Source: Alistipes sp. CAG:514 (GTDB lineage: Bacteria; Bacteroidota; Bacteroidia; Bacteroidales; UBA932). Taken from it: a stretch of 52,882 nucleotides of DNA. Below, piece after piece: positions 42,634 through 50,430 of the stretch. The stretch is from NCBI GenBank assembly GCA_000431015.1, contig HF986027.1:13148-66029 (forward strand), read 5' to 3'. The notes beneath the pieces were generated by a model that was not told the DNA's origin, searched no databases, and worked only from the letters and a program-made list of their open reading frames with translations. The position numbers and the translations under genes are program-made. The first letter of the stretch is position 1; each line of letters begins with the position of its first letter.

Positions 42634-43847
42634 TGTTATCTATGAATATAAAAAATGTTGATTTCGGCGCGATGGCGTCGCGCTATAAGGAGGAACTCCT
42701 CGGGAATGTCCTGCCTTTCTGGCTGGAACATTCCCAGGACACGAAATTCGGAGGTTACTACACTTGCCTGAACCGTGACGGAAGTGTCTACGACAAGGAC
42801 AAGTTCATCTGGCTTCAGGGACGTGAGGTCTGGATGTTCGCGATGCTGTACAACAAGCTCGCGAAGAACGAGGAATGGCTGAAGTGTGCCGAGCAGGGCG
42901 CCCGTTTTCTCATGAAATACGGCCACACTCCCGACTATGACTTCTACTTCTCCCTGACAAGGGAGGGAAAGCCGGTCATCCAGCCCTACAACATATTCTC
43001 CAACACATTCGCCTGTATGGGATTCGCCCAGTTGGCCGAGGCGACAGGCGATGAGGAATATGCCCGTTACGCCAAGGAGACTTTCCGCCGGATTCTGGAA
43101 CGCCGTTCCAATCCAAAGGGAATCTGGTCGAAGGCTGTGCCGGGAACAAGGCCGCTGAAGGATTTCGCGCTTCCGATGATCATCTGTAACATGGCTTTGG
43201 AGGTCGAAAGGATCATCAACGACCCCGAGATGATGGACCGCCTGATCGACGAATGTCTGCACGAGGTTCTGGATGTGTTCTACCAGCCGGATCTTGGAGT
43301 GATGGTGGAGAACGTCTCCGCCGTTGACAATTCCCTCATCGACTGTTTCGAGGGCCGCAAGGTGAACCCTGGACATGATCTGGAAGCGATGTGGTTCCTT
43401 ATGAATCTCGGAATCCGCCGCAAGGACAAGGCCTTGATCGACAAGGCTGTGGAGATCTCCCTTCGCGTGATCGACTATGGCTGGGACAAGGAATATGGCG
43501 GGATCTTCTATTTCATGGACCGCAAGGGCTATCCGACCCAGGAACTTGAATGGGACCAGAAACTCTGGTGGGTACACATAGAGTCCGCGATCGCGATGCT
43601 GAAAGGCTACCGCCTCACGGGCAACGAGAAGTGTCTGGAGTGGTTCCTCAGGCTGGATGACTACCTTTGGACCCGTTTCAAGGACAAGGAGTATCCCGAG
43701 TGGTTCGGCTACCTGAACCGCCGTGGGGAAGTCCTGCTACCGCTCAAGGGCGGAAAGTGGAAAGGATGCTTCCATGTTCCGAGAGGTCTTTATCAGATAG
43801 GCTCCATGCTGGAGGACATCTCTAAGGGGAAGGAGGCCTGCATCTGA
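42633..43847 (+). CDS. N-acylglucosamine 2-epimerase family sugar epimerase
   Basis: 404 residues (an alternative ATG at 42642 gives 401); no signal peptide, so cytoplasmic. (alpha/alpha)6 barrel of the AGE/RnBP family, interconverting C2 epimers such as N-acetylglucosamine/N-acetylmannosamine. Family segments: FIWLQGREVWMFAMLYNKL, NPGHDLEAMWFLMN (catalytic His 1), EWDQKLWWVHIESAIAMLKG and KWKGCFHVPRGLYQ (catalytic His 2 in CFHVPR). Cellobiose/mannobiose 2-epimerases share the fold; the NPGH and CFH spacing look closer to AGE, though I cannot decide. The start overlaps the previous stop and the stop overlaps the next start, so it is tightly coupled. Suggests the imported sugar is N-acetylated or needs C2 inversion. 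Confidence 0.88.
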   Translation: MLSMNIKNVDFGAMASRYKEELLGNVLPFWLEHSQDTKFGGYYTCLNRDGSVYDKDKFIWLQGREVWMFAMLYNKLAKNEEWLKCAEQGARFLMKYGHTPDYDFYFSLTREGKPVIQPYNIFSNTFACMGFAQLAEATGDEEYARYAKETFRRILERRSNPKGIWSKAVPGTRPLKDFALPMIICNMALEVERIINDPEMMDRLIDECLHEVLDVFYQPDLGVMVENVSAVDNSLIDCFEGRKVNPGHDLEAMWFLMNLGIRRKDKALIDKAVEISLRVIDYGWDKEYGGIFYFMDRKGYPTQELEWDQKLWWVHIESAIAMLKGYRLTGNEKCLEWFLRLDDYLWTRFKDKEYPEWFGYLNRRGEVLLPLKGGKWKGCFHVPRGLYQIGSMLEDISKGKEACI

Positions 43848-45550
43848 TGCGCGGACAGCCTTATCCAATTGGTCTGTTGATGTTTATGATCGCTTCGGTT
43901 CTGCTGCACTCGTGCGGCGGAACTGAAGCTTATTATGACGTGGTGGTTGTCGGTGGCGGTGCCGGCGGAACGTCGGCGGGCATACAATCGGCCCGCTCAG
44001 GGGCATCAGTGCTGATTGTCGAGGAAACTCCCTGGCTTGGTGGCATGCTCACATCCGCGGGAGTCTCGGCGTTTGACGGTAACTATCGTCTCCGCGGTGG
44101 CCTGTTCGGCGAGTTCTGCGACTCTCTGGCCGGACGCTACGGGGGCTATGAGGCCTTGAAGACCGGATGGGTAAGCAACATCCTCTTCGAACCGAAAGTC
44201 GGGGCGGAGATATTCATGAATATGGCAGGGCCGCTTGACGGACTTTCCCTTGCTATGGAGACGGGTTGCGTCCGGGCTGAGAAACTGGACGAAGGCTGGC
44301 GGCTTACGTTGGACGGACCGGATGGTCGTCGCTGCGTCAGGGCGGGGATTCTGATTGACGGAACCGAACTTGGTGACATCGCGGCAATGTGTGGAGTGCC
44401 TTGCAACAGTTCTCCTGTTGACACGATAGCAGCGGTACAGGACTTGACCTACGTCATCACGGCACAGGATTTCGGCGCCGGTTCCGACAAGACGATCCCT
44501 TGTCCGGAAGGCTATGACGCTAAACTGTACGAGGATTGCCTGTCAAGAGGCCATTCCGTGGACATGATGCTTTCCTACGGGCGGCTGCCGGGCGGAAAGA
44601 TCATGCTGAATTGGCCGATCGCGGGCAATGACTGCTATGTCAAGGATGTCACCCGTATGCCTCCGTCCGACCGCGCCGTTGCGGTTGACAGCGCCAAAAG
44701 GGTGGCGCTCGGCTATCTCTATTATATTCAGAAAGAATTGGGACTAAGGAATATAGGCATTGCGGAGGACGAGTATCCGACCGATGACGGTCTGCCGATG
44801 ATTCCGTACTACAGGGACTCAAGACGGATCGAGGGGGAGGTGACGTTCTCCTTGGCGGACATTGACCGGCCATATTCAAACACCCTTTACCGCACGGCCA
44901 TCGCGGTGGGGGACTATCCTGTTGACCATCATCACTATCGCAATCCGGATTGGAGGGATCTTCCTCAGCTGGAGTTCCATCCTGTCCCGTCCTTCTCGGT
45001 TCCTTTCGGGGTCATGGTTCCGAAGGAGGCCGAGGATATTCTTGTGATAGAGAAGGCGGTGTCCGTGACCTGCGTCGCGAATGGAGCTACCAGGCTCCAG
45101 CCGGTCGTGATGGAGATCGGCCAGGCCGCCGGCATCGCCGCCGCGGTGGCCGCGCGGAGGGCAGGTGGGGCGCAGCCGTGTCTCAGGGAAGTCTCTGTGC
45201 GAGAGGTGCAGGAGGGGATCCTTGCCGCCGGCGGGTATTTGATGCCTTATCTGGACATCACTCCGGACGATCCACGTTTCGCTGCGGTCCAGAGGATCGG
45301 CGCCACCGGAATCATGAGGGGAGACGGCCGGTCTGTCGGCTGGTCCAACGAGACCTGGTTCAGGATAGATGATCCGGTGAGGGAAGATGAGATATTCCTT
45401 GATGACTATTATCCGGGGAAATCCCTTTCCGATCTGGGCCTTCCTTCGTTGGATTCGCTCACCCGCGGCGACTTCGCCGTCATCATCGACAGCCTCCTTC
45501 ACCCTTTCGAGTCCCGTCAGGTCACGCTCACCGGCGCTTTGGCCGAATGA
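43847..45550 (+). CDS. Exported FAD-dependent oxidoreductase, putative lipoprotein
   Basis: 567 residues. After a short hydrophobic signal, LLHSC makes a lipobox (Cys at about 23), directly followed by the Rossmann dinucleotide motif YYDVVVVGGGAGGTSAGIQS. Belongs to the FAD_oxidored-type (PF12831) family: WLGGMLTSAGVSAFDG, LIDGTELGDIAAM, and the C-terminal FAD loop CVANGATRLQPVVMEIGQAA. Flavoproteins of this type oxidise or rearrange sugars or polyols in related loci; the substrate is unknown. Unusual that a flavoenzyme carries a Sec/SpII-type signal, placing it in the periplasm or outer membrane unless the start is downstream. TGATG overlap with the epimerase. Confidence 0.85.
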   Translation: MRGQPYPIGLLMFMIASVLLHSCGGTEAYYDVVVVGGGAGGTSAGIQSARSGASVLIVEETPWLGGMLTSAGVSAFDGNYRLRGGLFGEFCDSLAGRYGGYEALKTGWVSNILFEPKVGAEIFMNMAGPLDGLSLAMETGCVRAEKLDEGWRLTLDGPDGRRCVRAGILIDGTELGDIAAMCGVPCNSSPVDTIAAVQDLTYVITAQDFGAGSDKTIPCPEGYDAKLYEDCLSRGHSVDMMLSYGRLPGGKIMLNWPIAGNDCYVKDVTRMPPSDRAVAVDSAKRVALGYLYYIQKELGLRNIGIAEDEYPTDDGLPMIPYYRDSRRIEGEVTFSLADIDRPYSNTLYRTAIAVGDYPVDHHHYRNPDWRDLPQLEFHPVPSFSVPFGVMVPKEAEDILVIEKAVSVTCVANGATRLQPVVMEIGQAAGIAAAVAARRAGGAQPCLREVSVREVQEGILAAGGYLMPYLDITPDDPRFAAVQRIGATGIMRGDGRSVGWSNETWFRIDDPVREDEIFLDDYYPGKSLSDLGLPSLDSLTRGDFAVIIDSLLHPFESRQVTLTGALAE

Positions 45551-45577
45551 TGCTTTCGCGTCCGGTGCAACAATTTC

Positions 45578-45608
45578 TTGCCGCATTGGAAAAATTGGAT
45601 TAATTTTG
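45578..45608 (+). promoter_or_regulatory. Promoter of guaA
   Basis: TTG (45578-45580) and TAATTTTG (45601-45608) separated by 20 nt; the -7 box is a full TAnnTTTG match, 22 nt before the guaA ATG. Confidence 0.6.
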
Positions 45609-45630
45609 AAGTCTAAAACCCCGTCCGTCT

Positions 45631-47214
45631 ATGGCAGAAAAAATCATCATTCTGGATTTCGGTTCGCAGGTGACGCAACTCATCGGGCGCAGACTCCGCG
45701 AGCTGAACGTTTATTGCGAAATCTACCCGTTCAACAAGGTCCCTGCGCTGGACTCCTCCGTCAAGGGAGTGATCCTTTCCGGAAGCCCTTGCTCGGTGCG
45801 TGACAAGAACGCCCCGCAGATCGACCTCGGCGGCATCAAAGGCAGGTTTCCTCTTCTGGGAATATGCTATGGCGCGCAGTATCTTGCCCACAAGTTCGGC
45901 GGCGAGGTGCTTGGCTCCCTGGCCCGTGAATATGGCCGTGCGATGCTGGATGTCGTTGACCCTGAATCACCTCTGCTTAAGGGAGTTTCGGCTCACTCAC
46001 AGGTCTGGATGTCGCACGGGGACACGATCGCCCGTCTGCCGGAGGGCGCGGAGGTGATCGCCTCGACCGAGAGCGTCACCAACGCTGCTTTTCACATCAA
46101 GGGCGAGCAGACCTACGCCGTGCAGTTCCACCCGGAGGTCTTCCACACGACTGAAGGCACGAAAATCCTCGGCAATTTCGCTTTGGGAATATGCGGCTGC
46201 AAGGGTGACTGGACTCCTGCCTCGTTCATCGAGACGACAGTAGCCAGCCTCAGGGAACAGATCGGGGACGAGAAGGTAATCCTCGGACTCAGCGGCGGTG
46301 TCGATTCGACGGTGGCAGGCGTGCTGCTGAACAAGGCCATCGGCCACAACCTCACCTGCATATTCGTGAACAACGGCCTGTTGAGAAAGAATGAATATGA
46401 GGATGTGCTGGCTTCGTACAAGGACATGGACCTCAATGTCATCGGCGCGGACGCGTCCAAGGAGTTCCTTGACGCTCTCGCCGGCGTTACCGAGCCTGAG
46501 GCCAAGAGAAAGATCATCGGAAGGCTCTTCGTGGAGACCTTCGACAAATACGCCCGCACCATCGAGAACGCCCGCTGGCTCGCCCAGGGAACCATCTATC
46601 CTGACGTGATCGAGTCCGCCGGCATCGAGGGCATCGCCTCCAAGATCAAGTCCCACCACAATGTGGGCGGTCTTCCGGAGAAGATGAACCTGAAGATTGT
46701 CGAGCCGCTGCGAGCGCTTTTCAAGGACGAGGTCCGCAGGGTCGGCAGAGCCTTGGGCATCAAGGAGGAACTTGTCGGCAGGCATCCTTTCCCGGGACCG
46801 TCACTCGCCATCCGTATCATAGGCGACATCACCGAAGAGAAACTGAACGTTCTCCGCGAGGCCGACGACATATTCATAAAAGGGCTTCGTGAATATGATT
46901 GCTCCTCCCTTCACCTTCCGTCCGCTTCCGATCCACGTGTGGAGGCCTCGAACCTTTATGACGCCATCTGGCAGGCCGGAGTTATCCTGCTGCCTATCAA
47001 GAGTGTGGGAGTGATGGGTGATGAACGCACCTACGAGAATCCTGTGGCTCTCCGCGCCGTTGTCTCCACCGACGCCATGACCGCCGACTGGTTCCATTTC
47101 CCGTATGACTTCCTCGCCCAGGTCAGCAACGACATCATCAACAAGGTCAAAGGGGTCAACCGCGTAGTCTACGACATCTCCTCCAAACCGCCGGCAACGA
47201 TCGAGTGGGAGTAA
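45631..47214 (+). CDS. guaA: GMP synthase (glutamine-hydrolysing)
   Basis: Converts XMP to GMP with glutamine and ATP. 527 residues, both halves present: class I glutamine amidotransferase (IIILDFGSQVTQLIGRRLRE, nucleophile Cys79 in GICYGAQYLAHKFGG, His/Glu in AVQFHPEVFHT), then the ATP pyrophosphatase domain with PP-loop ILGLSGGVDSTVAG, and the dimerisation/XMP-binding C-terminus (RHPFPGPSLAIRIIGD, SKPPATIEWE). Own promoter; no relation to the sugar locus upstream. Intact. Confidence 0.98.
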   Translation: MAEKIIILDFGSQVTQLIGRRLRELNVYCEIYPFNKVPALDSSVKGVILSGSPCSVRDKNAPQIDLGGIKGRFPLLGICYGAQYLAHKFGGEVLGSLAREYGRAMLDVVDPESPLLKGVSAHSQVWMSHGDTIARLPEGAEVIASTESVTNAAFHIKGEQTYAVQFHPEVFHTTEGTKILGNFALGICGCKGDWTPASFIETTVASLREQIGDEKVILGLSGGVDSTVAGVLLNKAIGHNLTCIFVNNGLLRKNEYEDVLASYKDMDLNVIGADASKEFLDALAGVTEPEAKRKIIGRLFVETFDKYARTIENARWLAQGTIYPDVIESAGIEGIASKIKSHHNVGGLPEKMNLKIVEPLRALFKDEVRRVGRALGIKEELVGRHPFPGPSLAIRIIGDITEEKLNVLREADDIFIKGLREYDCSSLHLPSASDPRVEASNLYDAIWQAGVILLPIKSVGVMGDERTYENPVALRAVVSTDAMTADWFHFPYDFLAQVSNDIINKVKGVNRVVYDISSKPPATIEWE

Positions 47215-47257
47215 TGCTTTAATTTCAGGCACGGAATGTGCTGTCTTTGCCATCGCT

Positions 47258-47593
47258 TTGAGAAAACATCTGGAATACTTGAGCGCATTGGCGCTGGTGT
47301 TGTTCGCGTTCTTCTTTGCATCAACCAACCTCTTCACCCATGTCCATGAGGGTCCGGAGGGAAAGATTGTGCATTCTCATCCGTGGAGCGGGAAGGCGCA
47401 TAGTCACAGCGACACGGAGTTGCACCTCCTTCAACTCATCTCAAGCAATATATTCGAGGCGAGCGAACGGATCAGTGTCACGGTGTCAGACAGCCCGGTT
47501 GTTCCGTATCATCCGTCAGGGGTCTTGCCGGAAGTAGCCCAGACAGTATTCCATCACGTTCTTGGACTCAGGGCTCCTCCGCTATCGTTATAG
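47258..47593 (+). CDS. Small His-rich exported protein upstream of TonB receptor
   Basis: 111 residues. The N-terminal hydrophobic segment (YLSALALVLFAFFFASTN) is a signal or anchor, followed by a His-rich loop with THVHEG, KIVHSHPWSGKAHSHSDTEL, about nine His in 45 residues. The only in-frame start is TTG at 47258; a -7-like TGTCTTTG lies at 47242-47249. I do not recognise a named family; similar small H-rich proteins sit beside metal-linked TonB receptors in Bacteroidota. A role in metal (Zn, Cu or Co) sensing or capture is inferred. Its stop codon overlaps the first base of repeat copy A. Confidence 0.65.
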   Translation: MRKHLEYLSALALVLFAFFFASTNLFTHVHEGPEGKIVHSHPWSGKAHSHSDTELHLLQLISSNIFEASERISVTVSDSPVVPYHPSGVLPEVAQTVFHHVLGLRAPPLSL

Positions 47594-47751
47594 TAACATG
47601 AAAAAAATAAGTTGCCTCAGATTAAGAGAAGATTTTCGAGGATAGATCTATTTTCGAAGAAGGAGCGTGCCGGTGGCACATGACTGATGAGAAAACAGAT
47701 ATAGACCGAAAAGATTCCTTAAGATGAGGCAGGTTATTATTTGAAGGTTAC
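47593..47751 (+). repeat. 159-bp palindromic MITE-like repeat, copy A
   Basis: Begins GTAAC and ends GTTAC. Its two ends are an imperfect inverted repeat over about 50 bp (GTAAC, AATAA, TGCCTCA, TTAAG, TTTTCG shared). A central hairpin is GTGCC-GGT-GGCAC (47668-47680). Copy B at 50164-50322 has the same length and about 86% identity in opposite orientation. The sequence starts exactly at the G of the upstream TAG stop. No coding capacity. Possibly a non-autonomous mobile element or a structured RNA element. Confidence 0.88.
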
Positions 47752-47763
47752 ATAATCACATGT

Positions 47764-47813
47764 CTACTTGAAAAGTAGAGCCGTAGTCAGCATGGCCCGC
47801 TGCCGGGTCGTGC
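47764..47813 (+). promoter_or_regulatory. Two hairpins in the leader of the TonB receptor gene
   Basis: CTACTT/AAGTAG (47764-47769/47773-47778) with a 3-nt loop, then GCATGGCCCG/CGGGTCGTGC (47790-47799/47804-47813) with two G.T pairs around CTGC. The second is a strong 10-bp stem ending 34 bp before the start. I see no conserved riboswitch core; it may be an attenuator or a protein-binding RNA. Confidence 0.45.
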
Positions 47814-47847
47814 CTATTCCCGAATTTGATATAACGATAGAATATTC

Positions 47848-50163
47848 ATGAAAACAACACATATTTTCGCCACTGTTGTGGCTATACTCATCGTGTCCAT
47901 GAGTGGACATACTTATGCAGAGAGCAGAAAAACAGACGCGAGCGTTTCCGGTCACGTCATCGACGCGAAGACCGGAGAGCATCTTCCTTACGTTACCGTG
48001 ATGATAGGCGGCACCCAGATAGGCATCCAGACATCATCTTCCGGACATTATTCAATCAGGAACCTTCCTTTGGGCAAGCATGAGATCATCGCGACTTCAA
48101 TTGGCTATAAAGACGCTTCTGTCACTCTTGAGTTCAAGGCCGGTCAGTCGTACGAGGCCAATTTCAGCCTTGAGCGGGAGAATCTGTCTCTTGACGGGGT
48201 GGTGGTCAGCGCCACCAGGAATCATTCCTCCAGAAAAGAGGCGCCGGCGCTTGTCAATGTCATAGACAGCAGGATTTTCGCCACCACCTCGTCTCCGACC
48301 CTGGCGGAAGGACTGACTTTCCAGCCTGGTGTCAGGGTGGAGAACGACTGTCAGAACTGCGGATTCACGCAGGCCAGAATCAATGGCCTGGACGGCCACT
48401 ATTCACAAGTCCTCATCGATTCCAGACCAGTGTTCTCGGCGCTTGCGGGCGTGTATGGTCTGGAGCAGATCCCATCCTCGATGATTGACCGCGTGGAAGT
48501 GGTGCGCGGGGGTGGCTCCGCGTTGTTCGGAGCATCCGCGATCGGAGGCACCATCAATATAATCACAAAGGAAGCGATGAGTTCAAGCGCCGGAATCAGC
48601 CATGACCTCACCTCCATCGGGGTAAGCGGTGCCTTGGACAACAACACCAGCCTGAACGCATCAATGGTGACGGATGACGGAAGAGGGGGCCTGTTCGTGT
48701 TCGGGCAGAAACGTTTGAGGGATGGCTATGACGCGGACGGTGACGGGTTCACGGACATTCCTATGATCAATTCCATCACAGTAGGCACAAGAGGGCACCT
48801 CCGCGTGAGTCCTTTCTCAAAAATCAGGCTGGAGTATCATGGAACCAAGGAGTTCCGGCGAGGGGGAGATCGTCTGGATCTTCCGGCTCATGAAGCGCTT
48901 ATCGCGGAGCAGACGGAACACACGAACAACAGCGGATCTTTGAGCTATGACGGGCAAAGTCAGGATGGCCGGCAAATTTGGAACGCGTATGCTTCCGCCC
49001 AGCACATCAGAAGGAGCAGTTATTACGGAACAGGAAAAGATCCGAATGCGTACGGAAAGACCACCGACCTCACCGCGGTCTTCGGCGGTCAATATTCCTA
49101 CAAGTTTGACTGTCTGCTGTTCATGCCGGCGCAGTTGACCGCCGGTCTGGAATATAACTATGATGACCTGAACGATCTCTCCTTTGGCTATGACTACAAA
49201 ACCTCTCAGAAGGTACGCATTTTCGGCTCCTATATTCAGAATGAGTGGAAGAACGCCCGCTGGAGCCTCCTCGCCGGAGTTCGCATGGACAAGCACAGCC
49301 TTATTTCACGGCCAGTGCTCTCTCCGAGGGTGAATGTCCGCTACAGTCCTTTCCGTGATCTGAGCTTCCGCGCCATCTATGCGGGAGGATTCCGTGCGCC
49401 ACAGGCTTTTGACGAGGATCTGCACATCTCCGTCGCAGGCGGTAAACGGATACGCATCAGGCTTGCGGATAACCTGAAGGAAGAGCGTTCCCATTCGTTC
49501 AGCACTTCCGCCGACTGGTACCACACTTTCGGTATCGCCTCTCTGAATCTGATGGCGGAAGGATTCCTTACAGTGTTGAAAGATACTTATGCGCTGAGGG
49601 AGACCGGAGAAAAGGCAGATGGGGGAAAGAGCAATATAATGGAAAGATACAACGGCTCGGGCGCTAAGGTTTACGGATGCACTCTGGAGGGAAGACTTGC
49701 TGTCGCTAATGAACTCAGTCTCCAGGCAGGTGTCACTTTGCAGAGAAGCCGTTATGACATCGCGCAGAAATGGAGTGACGATCCCGATGTCGCCCCGACG
49801 CAGGAATTATTCCGCTCGCCGGATTGCTATGGCTACATGGTGGCTTCCTACAGTCCGTTCAGGAACTTTGACATAGACCTTTCCGGCACATATACCGGAT
49901 CGATGCTTACTCAGCACATGGCCGGTAGCGGCACAAAAGTGGATGTCGCCGTCCGCACTCCTTCGTTCTGGGACATGGGCTGCAAGATCAGCTACGGGTT
50001 CAGCGTCCTGGACATCTGTCGTCTAAAGTTGCACGCCGGAATCAAGAACATTCTCAATGCCTACCAGAAGGACTTCGACAAGGGGGAGAAAAGAGACTCG
50101 GGCTACATCTACGGCCCGTCCCTCCCGCGTTCACTGGTCTTCGGCGCCGGACTGAGCTTCTAA
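47848..50163 (+). CDS. TonB-dependent outer-membrane receptor, metal or siderophore type
   Basis: 771 residues. Signal peptide (...GHTYAES), carboxypeptidase-like domain at about 30-115 (VSGHVIDAKTGEHLPYVTVM), TonB-box-like region (SLDGVVVSATRN), plug with ENDCQNCGFTQARINGLDGH, YGLEQIPSSMIDRVEVVRGG and GSALFGASAIGGTINIITKE, then the barrel ending LVFGAGLSF. Too small and without SusD partner, so not a SusC protein; it belongs to the BtuB/CirA-like receptors. The paired Cys (DCQNC) in the plug recurs in Bacteroidota receptors of this group. Substrate is likely a metal complex, inferred from the His-rich neighbour. The ORF fills the interval between the 159-bp inverted repeats. Confidence 0.9.
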   Translation: MKTTHIFATVVAILIVSMSGHTYAESRKTDASVSGHVIDAKTGEHLPYVTVMIGGTQIGIQTSSSGHYSIRNLPLGKHEIIATSIGYKDASVTLEFKAGQSYEANFSLERENLSLDGVVVSATRNHSSRKEAPALVNVIDSRIFATTSSPTLAEGLTFQPGVRVENDCQNCGFTQARINGLDGHYSQVLIDSRPVFSALAGVYGLEQIPSSMIDRVEVVRGGGSALFGASAIGGTINIITKEAMSSSAGISHDLTSIGVSGALDNNTSLNASMVTDDGRGGLFVFGQKRLRDGYDADGDGFTDIPMINSITVGTRGHLRVSPFSKIRLEYHGTKEFRRGGDRLDLPAHEALIAEQTEHTNNSGSLSYDGQSQDGRQIWNAYASAQHIRRSSYYGTGKDPNAYGKTTDLTAVFGGQYSYKFDCLLFMPAQLTAGLEYNYDDLNDLSFGYDYKTSQKVRIFGSYIQNEWKNARWSLLAGVRMDKHSLISRPVLSPRVNVRYSPFRDLSFRAIYAGGFRAPQAFDEDLHISVAGGKRIRIRLADNLKEERSHSFSTSADWYHTFGIASLNLMAEGFLTVLKDTYALRETGEKADGGKSNIMERYNGSGAKVYGCTLEGRLAVANELSLQAGVTLQRSRYDIAQKWSDDPDVAPTQELFRSPDCYGYMVASYSPFRNFDIDLSGTYTGSMLTQHMAGSGTKVDVAVRTPSFWDMGCKISYGFSVLDICRLKLHAGIKNILNAYQKDFDKGEKRDSGYIYGPSLPRSLVFGAGLSF

Positions 50164-50322
50164 GTAACATTCAAAAAATAACCTGCATCATCTAAGGGAA
50201 TCTTTTCGGTCTATATATCTTTTCTCATCAGTCGTGTACGTCCAGTACACTCCTTCTTCGAAAAGAAATCTATCCTCGAAAATCTTCTCCTAATCTGAAG
50301 CAGGTTATTTTTCTCACGTTAC
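50164..50322 (-). repeat. 159-bp palindromic MITE-like repeat, copy B (inverted)
   Basis: Starts GTAAC directly after the TAA stop of the TonB receptor and ends GTTAC at 50322. On the minus strand it aligns to copy A end to end without a length change (roughly 22 of 159 mismatches). Its central hairpin is GTGTAC-loop-GTACAC; relative to copy A, one stem pair changes from G-C to A-T and another from a mismatch to a pair, so base pairing is kept while sequence varies. Confidence 0.88.
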
Positions 50323-50371
50323 TAAAAGAGTCCGTTGGCGTGCTTTTCTGAAAAATATGCAGATATTTCCC

Positions 50372-50401
50372 TTGGTTTTTGGAAATATATCCATATATTT
50401 G
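50372..50401 (+). promoter_or_regulatory. Promoter of the argR-GNAT-argG cluster
   Basis: TTG (50372-50374) and TATATTTG (50394-50401) are 19 nt apart, a good Bacteroidota match, 30 bp before the argR start. Confidence 0.65.
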
Positions 50402-50410
50402 CGAGGTATT

Positions 50411-50424
50411 TGAATAAATATGCT
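50411..50424 (+). promoter_or_regulatory. ARG-box-like site before argR
   Basis: TGAATAAATATGCT agrees with the ArgR consensus TGAATwwwwATTCA at eleven of fourteen positions and lies between the -7 box and the start codon, a position suited to autoregulation. A second partly symmetric AT site (AAATATGCAGATATTT) lies upstream. Confidence 0.45.
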
Positions 50425-50430
50425 TTTGAG

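Noticed and set aside
43847..45550. Sialidase-type locus (GH33) inferred from the epimerase
   Set aside because: No Asp-box repeats or sialidase signature are found in any gene of the locus; the epimerase alone does not define a sialic-acid pathway.
47752..47847. Cobalamin riboswitch before the TonB receptor
   Set aside because: The region is too short and lacks the B12-box core (GCCACTG and the AGnCAGGAGACCTGCC-type segment). Only simple hairpins are seen.
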